In this document: one piece after another, positions 50,085 through 60,423 of the stretch
Position numbering within the stretch: the stretch's first letter is position 1
How the letters are laid out: each line of letters begins with the position of its first letter
Assembly (NCBI GenBank): GCA_021613375.1
Contig: CM038714.1
Coordinates: 41,753,623-41,817,622, forward strand
DNA from: Megaleporinus macrocephalus
Lineage: Eukaryota; Chordata; Actinopteri; Characiformes; Anostomidae
DNA length: 64,000 bases
Direction: 5' to 3'
Notes under the pieces: model-generated
What the model was told of the DNA's origin: nothing
Seen by the model: the letters and a program-made list of their open reading frames with translations, nothing else
Database searches by the model: none
Program-made: the position numbers and the translations under genes

Positions 50085-53000
50085 CAGTTATACTAAGATA
50101 GATAGATAGATAGATAGATAGATACTTTATTGATCCCAAAGGAAATTTAGCAATTGACCTAACCCAGTAGTTGATCTCTGATTTTTTTGGCTGAACTCAG
50201 GCATTAAAGAAGATACATCTTGCTTTGGAGTTTTGATTTCCTTCATAATTTCTAGCAAACTATGTTTCTGGGTGGGGTTAAAGTGCCATGCCCAATGGAA
50301 ACTCCACCTATAAATATTGGAATTGAAAGTCAGTGATGAGCTAAGTGTATGTGGACAGCATGAGTTCCAGCAGACAGAGGGAGGAGGGGTCAGTGATTAC
50401 ATCTCCGCAGCTGCCGTCTAGCCAGTGGGGGCCTGGATTGGGTCTACGTGCCTGCAAGTCTGTGGGAGAAATCAGTTTGGCCATTGATAAAGCCCCGCAG
50501 TGCAGAGGAACAATGTGGGAGTTAGATTACTCTCAGTGGAGCACAGCGGTGGCAGCTAGCGTGGAAAAGGATTTATAGTACAGTGGGTGAGTCATACAAG
50601 TCAGAGACGTGGGTTCAGGTAATGGAAAGAAAACTTCTTCCGTCATGAACAAAGTCTACCAAGCAAGTCATCGATTAAACTAAAAACAGTATCCCTTTCT
50701 CTATCCCATTAGTTTGCCTGCTATCTTTCCCAAACACAGTGTCGTATAAATGTACACTCATCGGCCACTTTATTAGAAATGTCTTTGTTGTAACTGCTCC
50801 TCAGTGGTAGACATTGTAACCTGTCGGTTCATGGAAATTAATTCATGTCAAGCATTCTCTAACCCTCTAGTTTCTGACCACAGGGAAGCTTTTGGCTTGA
50901 AGTTGGGTTGACCACTTTCAACCCAACAGTGACACTGATGTGTGTACAAACTCAGACAACGCTGCTGTGCCAATGGCCCATATTACTACCTTATTATGAC
51001 CATGTCACTGCTGTACTAAGAATGATTTACTGCTCACATAATACATAGTTGAGTCACATTATTATGACCACTTGTATTTCCTATTTTTGACAGTGGCAGC
51101 GTTGTAGTCTGCCATGTATTTGTGGCATTCTCTGGGCCCACTCCGTGTCAACCTGATTTGTCCATGAATTCATCCTTGCAGATCACGTACTACCATACAT
51201 GCTGATTGTCCTCCTTGAGGCAGATGGGAAGATCAGCAAGACAATGTGACCTGTTACATGGCTGGAAATGTCCGACATTAGTTTTATTAGCTAGACTAAA
51301 ACTTCCAAGTAATACCTTGAGCCCCCCAGTTCCCCAGACTTGAACCCAGTTGAGCATCTGTGACCACCTTGATTGTCATGCTCGCACTATGGATTCTGCC
51401 CTGTGCACCCTCCAGCAGCCATGGGATGCACTGCAGTCCACATGGCTCCATATACCTGTGACAACTGCCAGAACCTTACTGAGTCTCCCAGCCCAACTAG
51501 CTGCTGTCCATGTTACTCTGGATACTGGTCATAATAATGTGACTCAACTGTGTATATGCTCAGGTGGTCAGTGATGAATAGGGTAGAGAGTGACTGCCTC
51601 TGATCATGCACATGCATTACAAAAAGGCAAATGGACCTTACAAAGTGGCCCGTGATTGGTACAAAGTAGGAGTTTATAATGAAGTGGATTTGATACCTAG
51701 ATTTGAAAAGATCCTGTCACTGTCATCCCTTTGGCACACTTGCTGGAACTCAACCGGTAATTCTGGGTTGGAGCAGAGAGGCACTGGAGTGCTGTGAGTG
51801 AGATAAGTGTCAATGCTTCCAGAAGCTTCCATCATCAGGTCCTTCAGAATTTTCACTGCTTGCAGGGAAAAACTGAACCCGCTATCCTGCAAAAACAAGG
51901 TCCTTAGATTCAACTCGCTGACTGGATCAATATCAAAAGCAGGAGTTCAACTGGAAGAAACTGGAAAAGTGAAAGTTTCAAAAAACAAGGGTCAATTAGG
52001 TTTCAGCAGCGAGAGCATATTTCATTTTTCACCTGTGGTGCAGAGGAATCTGAGGGTATGGGAAAAGTTTGTAGACATGAAACATAAGGTACATAGATGT
52101 ATGCACAAACATAACCTGAATCAAGTCATTGAGTCCAACTAACAGAACATTTAATGATATCTGGGGTCACCTTACTTTTCCACCTTTACATATACATATA
52201 CATATACATACCGGCCATCTTTGTGTATGGTGCAGGTTACATTTACATTTACATTGATCAGTCAGAACCTCCTTGAATCAACATTCAGAATCCTTTTTAT
52301 CAGCTTCAGGTAGCATAAAAATTTAATAACACGGTTGTTCAAAATTATTATGGTTTTCAGTATTAACACGGAGTAGGTAACATGTGCCAAAAACACTCAA
52401 AAATGATCATAACCAAACTAAAATATTGAAAACCCACAAATTTATTAAGCAGCACTTTGGCATAACCTATGCCTATACAAAACAATATGCATTAATATTA
52501 AAGGCGGCAACATGCGGCCATTAAAACTGTTGAAACATGAGATTGTTCACAAGTTTTGGTGTGTTCTTAATGTTCTTTCAGTACATACTCCTCTGATATG
52601 CTGATTTAGGTAAAAAACATCCTACTTATTCTTTTAATTCTATCAACTGCTGCACCAATCAAGGTTAACGAGAAGATTTGAACAAAAAACTGGCAATTAA
52701 GAAGTTGACTTTAGCGAACTTTTAATGATGGCTTAAAAACCTCTGGATCTGCATCTGGGAGACTAATTTTGATTGATACTGTATTTATTGTAAGTTTTTC
52801 ATAGTGCAGTGTTTTTTTTGTAATCCACCATGATAATTAATTTCAATTGTAATTAAGAATTTGAAGTGGTAATACTGTCTAGAAGATGACTGTAGTTTAC
52901 CGTAAAACTGGTAACCATTTCAGATGTTAAATGCCAGTTTATGTCAAAAATGCCAATTTAGAAATGTAATATTGTCACCTAACCAAAGTTCTGGCTTCAA

Positions 53001-54588
53001 TCATTCTGAAATGTGATAGTATTTTACAGTACATCTATAAATATACAACTTATTTGATGAATCCAAATATTTACACTGTGTAACACTATACCAAAAGCTT
53101 GTGTTATAGCATGGTGACCTAATCAATTTACATGGATTAATTGTAAAAGTCCTTCCTGGGCATATTTTACTAGCTTTATATTTAATATCCATTTCTGGCT
53201 ACAGTATTTCATATATTAAAAAAAACATTGAAATATGAACACATCAAAGAGTAAAATATCTTCAAAGCTGGCATGTATATGTGCCAAGAGTTTTTGTAAA
53301 AATATTACGAGCCTAGACTTGTCTTTTCCAAGTAATGAGGCAAATGTGTTGGCATTGTCTTCATACGCATATATTTTACAGAAGCCTATAGACGTACTAG
53401 AAGATTCAATCTTCCCCCCAGCTACAGAGTAGTCTTGAAAATGAAGACGTACTGCTTTGTTATTCCCATATTGCCTACTGGATCCAAAGCAATAATATAG
53501 CTGAAGTGAAGCACACCATTTCTTAGGCTTGTTCAAAGAAGTGCAGGTGGAAAACCAGTGATGTATTAAATGTATTATTTTACTGAGCTTATGTAGCCTA
53601 GTCTGAGTTTTAGAGAAATCATTCACCACTTGTCTTTTCTGCCAACCTGTTAAGACTTATATTTGACCAAATTCCTCTATGACAAATGACTAAACGATCA
53701 ACTATTGGCAGTTATTTTAATACAACATGTGCAGGGTGTGGCTGGTGACCACATGCCGTTCTGAGGGTTAATACCCATATATAATATCTATCATTTCACA
53801 ATACCTACACAAATGCTAGTCTTTTATGAAAGAATGGACATCTAGGTAAATTCTAGGTAAATGAAATTAAGGAGCAGCCTTAAAGTCAATACTCATTTCA
53901 CAACACAGACATTCTTCTACAGCTAGCTAAATGTTAGGAAAGCTGTCATTCCCTGTGCAGATGCATTGTGAGGGCCCTCTTAAAGGTTTTTCAAAAACTG
54001 GACTATACAAATTTAATTATTCTCATCATATTACACATAATTAAACTACCAAGATACATGTGTGTAATTGCACAAGCTGTACTACATCTGTAACAGTGAT
54101 TACATCACCTGTAGATACTTGAAAATGAAAATATATGAAAAGTGATCCAAATCCTGGTAAAGAGATTGCGAGACTTTTCAGGAGAACAGAAGTGATTTTC
54201 TGTTGTCACACTTTTGGTCTAATGAGGTTAGAAATAGTACCTCCCAGTAGAAAAGCCCCCTCTATCACTAAGTGAGTATACCCTGCATTGTGTGGCACAG
54301 GCAGCTCCATTTGATAGGCATAAAACGTCTCACACATATTTACCTCCGACACTTTTTTCCAAGCAAGCTTGAATAATCACAGACACAGAGGTTTTCCCAA
54401 ATGACTCAGACTCCACTATTCTAATATCTAACTATTTCCCTGATGGCCTTCAAAGAGTGAACTCAAAGTCTTGCTCGGTTGAGCGTCAGCAGTGCATGAA
54501 TATGTCCCCACTGACTTACCGTAACCTTTACACTCAGTGAGCTCAGGACGCCGGATGCCAGGAGAAGAGAAAACGTCAACAGTCTCAT
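44155..54588 (-). CDS. guca2b: guca2b: preprouroguanylin, three exons, complete
   Basis: Precursor of uroguanylin, the secreted ligand of guanylate cyclase C that links intestine and kidney salt handling. Coding exons are 54588-54520, 51886-51697 and 44234-44155, giving 339 nt and 112 residues. Residues 1-23 are a signal peptide (MRLLTFSLLLASGVLSSLSV). Exon 2 opens DSGFSFSLQAVKILKDL and carries prosegment cysteines in CSNPELPVEFQQVC. Exon 3 holds PPDPCEICANAACTGC. Asparagine in the core and the PDP lead-in match fish uroguanylin. The chain continues as LFHNI, whereas uroguanylins I know stop after one leucine. All four splice sites are GT-AG and frame-consistent (phases 0 and 1). The start at 54588 has A at -3; a nearly identical upstream ATG at 54609 opens only a five-codon ORF. 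Introns are 2,633 and 7,462 bp, the second filled with transposon remnants. Confidence 0.94.
46990..47215. repeat. Degenerate GATG/GATGAATG tetranucleotide tract
   Basis: Eroded repeats of GATGAATGGA, GATGGACGGAC and GGATGGATGG inside guca2b intron 2. Confidence 0.6.
47281..47872 (+). mobile_element. Tc1-like transposon, 5' half only
   Basis: It starts at the terminal repeat (CCGAAAGTATTTACTCACCC) and runs through degenerate transposase (GTCAGTGGATGCTGAGGCAC, GGAGTGACGAATCACGCTTC). It ends abruptly near 47872, and the 3' half is missing. It lies in guca2b intron 2. Confidence 0.8.
48044..48990 (+). mobile_element. Tc1/mariner transposon, internally deleted
   Basis: The left end is CAATTCCAAAAAAGTTG, followed by CATCTCAAAAAAGTTGGACC and transposase pieces (GTGGTCAGATAAATCG, GGCCTTGAACATTTTTAGCA, CAGACAAGAATGGTACAACA, AGAAGAGGAGATGCTACACA). 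Much of the N-terminal part is deleted. It is in guca2b intron 2. Confidence 0.8.
49736..50125 (+). repeat. Compound (GATA)n array with a recurring spacer
   Basis: Runs of GATA are separated eight times by a near-constant spacer, AATACAGTTATACTAA. The array ends directly in GATACTTTATTGATCCCAAA at 50122, the reversed 3' end of a fish LINE/SINE, so it is probably an expanded retroposon tail. Confidence 0.95.
50750..51042. repeat. Transposon fragment with GGCCACTTTATTAG end
   Basis: CTCATCGGCCACTTTATTAG marks the end of a dispersed fish element related to those at 500, 1214 and 18540. The remainder is degenerate. Confidence 0.45.
51044..51552 (+). mobile_element. Short Tc1/mariner element with intact ends
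   Basis: 27-bp terminal inverted repeats (51044-51070 and 51526-51552) match at 26 positions and are flanked by TA on both sides. The interior keeps only the transposase C-terminus, with SPDLNPVEHL readable near 51335. The element is 509 bp and lies 145 bp from guca2b exon 2. Confidence 0.85.
51697..51886 (-). CDS. guca2b: guca2b exon 2 (prosegment)
   Basis: 190 nt after an acceptor ending TTTTTGCAG, with donor G/GTATCA. It codes DSGFSFSLQAVKILKDL through RIFSNL and the two conserved prosegment cysteines. It ends in phase 1, exactly as exon 2 of guca2a does. Confidence 0.94.
51887..54519 (-). other. guca2b intron 1
   Basis: 2,633 bp. It contains a short (ATACAT)n tract near 52190-52210 and a 137-codon minus-strand ORF (53216-53629) of no recognisable family, probably fortuitous. 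I recognise no transposon. Confidence 0.6.
54520..54588 (-). CDS. guca2b: guca2b exon 1 (signal peptide)
   Basis: 69 nt, 23 codons, starting MRLLTFSLLL and ending VKVT, followed by a strong GTAAGT donor. The first 16 nt of this exon occur again 21 bp upstream, duplicating the start codon context. Confidence 0.9.
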
Positions 54589-54591
54589 CTT

Positions 54592-54609
54592 TCACGTCAA
54601 CAGTCTCAT
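54592..54609 (-). other. Five-codon upstream ORF (MRLLT) before guca2b
   Basis: ATG at 54609 starts M-R-L-L-T then TGA; the main ATG follows three bases after that stop. It arose from a 21-bp-spaced copy of the main start region (16 identical bases at 54573-54588 and 54594-54609). The upstream ATG has T at -3 (weak) and the main ATG has A at -3 (stronger), so leaky scanning is plausible. Confidence 0.75.
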
Positions 54610-54650
54610 GTAGAAGGAGCAGAAAGCGTTCTTAGGTGTGCTTCAAGGTT

Positions 54651-54660
54651 CCTTTTAAAG
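54651..54660 (-). promoter_or_regulatory. guca2b: TATA-like box of guca2b
   Basis: The minus strand reads CTTTAAAAGG, about 65 bp upstream of the main ATG. It would place the start near 54628 and give a very short 5'UTR that includes the upstream ATG. A GATA motif (CTGATAAC, plus strand about 54722-54729) lies about 65 bp further upstream. Intestinal GATA factors could use it, but that is inference. Confidence 0.55.
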
Positions 54661-57460
54661 GCCCCTCATTTACTAAGTGATCTATTACACAGTGGAAAGT
54701 TTTAAGTATCAGGGGCTTGGGCTGATAACAAAAGAGGATCTGATTTTTACCTGACCACTTCTCCTTTTTTTCTTTTTAACAAACACAAAGCCCTGTAAAC
54801 CTGTTCTTACATGGGAGTCTCATAAACACCTCATAAATTGCTGCACCACTTCATCACCATATGACGCAGATAAGGTCTCAGCTACGAGGAGTTGAGTTTT
54901 CTCATGTAAGAGACTTGAGGGAGCACTTCCGATGACATGTAATAACTCTGGGTGCTTTGATAGATAATATCCAAAGAAGGTTACGCAACACACAGTCAAT
55001 ACTGTACTTCAGAGTCAGAAGTCGGAGAGTAATTAATTACATTAAGGAACCCTCTAATCTTATTTAACAACTTTAAATGCAAAACGCATACACAACATGA
55101 ATCAATAATAAGAATTTGTATTAGCGCTACAGGCTCCAGCCATAACTGTGCTGTAATTGGACAACAACTGGGTCCATTTACTGATTTTTAACCTCACAGT
55201 AAAAAACATTCAAAATTTAAATGTGCGCACATAAAAAAAGGGTCTTTCATGAAGGATCTATGAGAATTTCTTTGTATATAAATTATGCTACAATGTTTCC
55301 ATTGTATAACAAAGGTTGATAATTATATTCTCTGTTTTATCATCTGGCATGAGATTTCTTCCTTTTTTTAAAAATCATTCAGTTTTCACACAATGCTAAT
55401 AATATTTTACTGTTGTCAATGTGGTACTTCTATTACATTATCATTATTATATAATACTTTTACAATAATAAGATTAATTTTATAAGTGTTTTTTTAACTT
55501 ATGGATGAATTACAATGTATAGATGTAAACACACAGACATTCCTAAGTCACTGACTACCTTCACTAATTATTTAACATTAATAGTTTTTGCAGGGATAGG
55601 AATTCATTGTAACTTGCACTGCATGTGCAATACATAATACATATAATACTTTCATGAATCTGTAATAAAGTTCTATAATTAATTGTTTGACAAATTATAT
55701 TATCAGAACACAAAACACTACATAAAAAAACAAAACAAATATTCAGTCCTTATATAAACCCATATCTCTAGCCCCTCATGGCCACGTAATGAAAACAGTT
55801 AGGTCTCGTTGTTTTGAAGTAAATGTATTCCAAAGTCTGATAATCAGTCTGTAACATTAAGAACTGCCACTACTGAAACACATTTCTGTGCAATCACACA
55901 AACTTTTTTGTGTTTTATGAAACATGTTGTGAATTTATGTCTGTGCAACTATTCAAAGCTGTGTTTGCTAACTGTACCAGGACTTTTTCACAGCCAAACA
56001 GTCACTAGTGAAACGTATGGTAAGGCTTCTTATGACTGTTTTGTTATTGACAAAATGGAAGATTCAGTAAGTGTTCTGAAAAATAAAATAAACTTAAGTA
56101 AAGTATAATGTAATTTAAAGAAAAAGTTAAATACCTGAAACCTATTCCTGAAAAAGATGGGCTAGCTTTCTGCCATATTTGGGCATTGGAGGATAAAAAC
56201 AAACCGTAAATTCACCGTTTCTAATTTATGAAAGAAAAATGTCTACTTTAATCATTTTCAAAGAAGGCTTAGAAAATAAAATTTGAAATGGTAATATTAA
56301 TAATATCATGTCTGGACTTATATTTAGTTTGGAATCAAGTTTTCCACCATATTTTCTAAAAATGTATATACATATACAAGTATGACACTTGTGTTATATA
56401 TTTATAAACTATCAAAGAAGTAGTTGAAAGTAATTATTGGAAGTTGCGAGTTTATAAATATGCATTGTTATAAATTTAGTTATAAAGAGTAATTCGTTAT
56501 TTAAAAATAATAAAAAATAAGATACATTTTAAAGATAAAATTTAGTGGCTTATATATGACTTCATAGAAAATGTGTGATGAACATTTTTAAGATGTGGTT
56601 TGATGCAAGGAAAAGAAAAAAGCAATTGAGGAGGAGTAATTGAGTCACATAGTTGGAGTTATTACAGGATCTGCCTCCCATATAGGCTCATATTAATTTG
56701 TAGGTAATGAGAATTTACTACTTCTGGAATCGACAGCAATGTTATTCAAGGTGCAAAGATGTTGGTGTTCTAATGATATTTGTTTAAGTGATTTTTTTAG
56801 TGAACACAAGTTCTTAACAGAGAACATATCCATTTATGTTTTAATGCACAATTACTGTTTATTTGCTGAATTAAAAATATTGAAAAACATACATTTGGAT
56901 TTGTCTGAAGGTTATCACATATTTTATGCATTATTGTATTTATAGTTTATTAAATTAACATTATCTTTGTGGGTTTAGGCTGTTCTTTCCTGCTTTAAAT
57001 AGGAAGCAGCTACTATGCAATTCACCTTATTATAGTGAATATAGAATTTTCTTTATGTTGCTGAATGAAGCAATACTTCCACCTCACATCTTTCTGGCCA
57101 CCTTGCAATTGAATAGTAATGAATGTAGATACAGAAACAACCAACAATGCGTTGACACGTGCAGGATTAACGGGAAGATTCCTGAGCTTATTGAGCATTT
57201 ATCTACTACCTGGCAACACTCTAAACATACTTAAGACAGGCCTTAGGTTGCTAATGTGTCTTGACCTTACTTCCCCTCTTCTATTCACCCATTTCTAAAC
57301 AAGGGAACGAAACACGACAAAACAGATTTTATGTTAATATTTGAATATAAAAGGAAATCATAGCATTTTTGTTAGAAGTTTGTGTTAGAAAGAAGCTCGG
57401 CCAGTTCTAGTCCTAATAAAACTTTTACTGTTAAACTACACACACGTTAATAACAATGAT
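54660..57460. other. Intergenic sequence upstream of guca2b
   Basis: AT-rich. The palindrome GTAATTAATTAC at 55029-55040 could bind homeodomain factors. No exon seen. Confidence 0.4.
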
Positions 57461-57462
57461 TG

Positions 57463-58225
57463 CCACATGATTATGACTAGTCTATGTCTACATTATGTAA
57501 GGCTATGACTACGCTATGTTCGACTATGACTACACTATGACTACACTATGTAAGACTATGACTACACTATGTAAGACTATGACTACACTTTGTTAGACTA
57601 TGACTACACTATGTTAGACTATGACTACACTATGCTAGAATATGACTACACTATGTTAGACTATGACTATACTACGACTACGCTATGTAATGCTATGACT
57701 AGAATATGACTACATTATATAAGTCTATGACTAGACTATGACTACACTGTGTTAGACTATGACTAGACTACGATTACACTATGTTATACTATGACTAGAC
57801 TATGTCTACACTGTGTTAGACTATGACTAGACTGTGACCACACTATGTTAGACTATGACTAGACTACGTTTACACTATGTTAGACTATGACTAGACTACA
57901 TTAACACTATGTTAGACTATGACTAGACTACGTTTACACTATGTTAGACTATGACTAGACTACGTTTACACTATGTTAGACTATGACTAGACTACATTAA
58001 CACTATGTTAGACTATGACTAGACTACGTTTACACTATGTTAGACTATGACTAGACTACGACTATGCTATGTAATGCTATGACTAGACTATGAGTACACT
58101 ATGTTAGACTATGACTAGACTACGACTATGCTATGTAATGCTATGACTAGACTATGAGTACACTATGTAAGACTATGACTAGACTATGGCTATATTATAT
58201 TAGACTATGACTAGACTTTGTTAAG
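57463..58225. repeat. Tandem array, about 21-bp then 32-bp units
   Basis: The left part repeats ACTATGACTACACTATGTTA (about 21 bp); the right part repeats a 32-bp unit starting ACTATGTTAGACTATGACTA. It lies between the two hormone genes. Confidence 0.9.
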
Positions 58226-58789
58226 TTTAAAACTGTCCAATATAAACCTGATAAACAGATAAACCTCTCAGCATTCTCGATTTAGGACTCTTATTTGTTT
58301 ATGCGGCTAACATTAGGCTCAGTTCAGTCTAACAATGGTGTTTTTTCTACATATATAGGTAGCATGATTTCTTCCTTCTTTTTTCTTTGACGACTCTTCA
58401 TTGTGTTTGGCATGACTGGCTGTTTATCACAAACACCAAGCTTTCCTTTGCACAAGAATGCAGATTAATTATTAATCACACCATGAGTATCTAAACCTGG
58501 ATTAACAGATAAAGTTGTTAATGGCTGTTGTAAAATGAGTTAACAGTGGCTATTTGTTAGGTTTTGTTTAGAAGAATGCCTGTCTAGGTCGAATCTGCAT
58601 TCTAAGGCTGACCCTAGATGCAATACTAATTGTTTTCCAGCTACAAAACTAATGGCATAACGTTAAAAGCACAATAAAACAACATCTGATTATCATGTAT
58701 TCTTTTCTGGTATTTGGTTTCAGAAGCATAATAAGTTTTTGAGACATGATTAACTAGTGAGATGCATCTTTGTATGCTACAGCATTAAC

Positions 58790-59440
58790 AGTACTCTTCA
58801 CTGACATTAAGTGGCCTAATCCAAACCCTGAAAACAGATAATTATCTCTCTTCCACCAAACTTCACTGTTGCCATTATGTTTCTATTAAGTGGTGTTTCC
58901 TGTTTTCCTGGCATCCACTAAGCCTGGAATTCTCTATCAGACTGCCAGATAATGAAGCATGATTCATCACTCCAGAGAACATATTTCTTCTGCTCTAGAC
59001 TAAGCATTCTTTACATCACTTCGCTCAATGCTTGGCATTGAATATAATGATCTTATGCCTAGTTCCAGTGCTAAGGTTGTTTCCAGAGGCAGGTTTGAAA
59101 AATGTACAACTTTTACAAAAGCCAACTTTTAGATTTTCTCCATTTTGGCACTCAGTAAACCCCACTCTGTGGGTTTGTGTGGTCTACCTCTTTGCTGCTG
59201 AGCTGTTGTGGGTGCTTGAGGCTTATATTGAAAAATTATAGCACTTCCAAATGACCAAGGCACATCTAGCAGCTCCTATAAGCTAACCATTCTACTACCA
59301 GTGCTTCACTATGGAGATTGCATGTCCCTCTTACTTGATTTTATTTTACTTGATGTCTCTTAACAAGTGGTGTTGCTGAAAAATCTGAACTCATGATATA
59401 ATTAGAAGGGCTGTCCACATATTTTTGGCCATATAGTGTA
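58790..59440. mobile_element. MITE-related fragment
   Basis: It shares TTCATCACTCCAGAGAACA and GCTTGGCATTG with the MITE family and ends in CATATTTTTGGCCATATAGT, a fish transposon terminus. Confidence 0.6.
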
Positions 59441-59984
59441 CATGACTCTTGGGAACCAAATTAATACCTTTCTTATCAACATACTGGAGGTCAGTGAAGA
59501 CACCTGCCTATGAAATTGGGAGCAAAACTAGTTTAGCCCCTACAAATGTCTGCATCAACAGTCTGTCTCTGGACGCCCTGCCTAAGGGCTGTGAGCCCCT
59601 AGTAAAGATAATGAAACTCCTAAACCTAGCCAAGAAATTTGCCTCTTTTTAATTATCTTCAAATAGTATATGAATGTTTGCACTTTTCCAGCAGGCACAT
59701 TCATTTCATTCACTGAAAAGCTGTTTTTCCTGTCCTTTATATCAGCAAGGACACCAAACGAAGAAATAGCCCAGAGGTCAAAGAGTATACAGAATCTCTC
59801 TGAAGTTGATGAAAGCTTATCTTTTAGCGTCCTTTGACAGTATACAGGACTGGTCAGAAGGTCAGACACACCTGAATGTCCTGCATACAGACAGGTAGCT
59901 CTAAGACCTTATAAAGCCTTCATAGATTTTATGGCTTCACTTTTATGGCCTCACTACGCTTTTAACACTTGCTTATCCAGTGTT

Positions 59985-60423
59985 CCTTCTGAATATAGTT
60001 TTTCCACTTCACTATAGTAACAGCTGCTCTTCTGGAGAGACTTTACACTAGGTATCAAAACATTGCTGTGAGGAATTGTTTGCACTCAGCCACAAAAACA
60101 TTATCCAGGTAATGATGCCGGATGATTAGTTCTGAATCACTTCAACATCTCCCATTGAAAATGGATGGAGCTCCATCACTCCAGAGAATGTATTTCCACT
60201 GCTGCACAGTCCAGTGCTGGGGGCTTTAGGGGTCTAGTGACTTAAGCTGATGCTTAGTGGCTCTAGAGTGTCCTATTCTACTGGCAGCACTTCTGTGGAG
60301 ATTATAATTATTATGGAAATTACACAAGCTGTGAGGGTGCATTTAAATACAATGGGTACACCTTAAAGTAGCAGAATTTACAAAGTAGAAGGGGTGTCTG
60401 GATACTTTTGGCCAAATAGTGTA
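59985..60423. mobile_element. MITE, second copy of the 40.5-kb family
   Basis: Colinear with 40503-40927. The right terminus GGTGTCTGGATACTTTTGGC is intact and the left terminus is lost. Confidence 0.7.

Noticed and set aside
49736..50125. CRISPR-like pattern of spacers in the GATA array
   Set aside because: The spacers are nearly identical to each other and the repeats are simple GATA runs.
50345..50578. 77-codon ORF in guca2b intron 2
   Set aside because: No recognisable product and no splice support; it lies beside a retroposon tail.
57463..58225. CRISPR-like array
   Set aside because: Repeats are contiguous with no unique spacers, and the context is vertebrate. It is a minisatellite.
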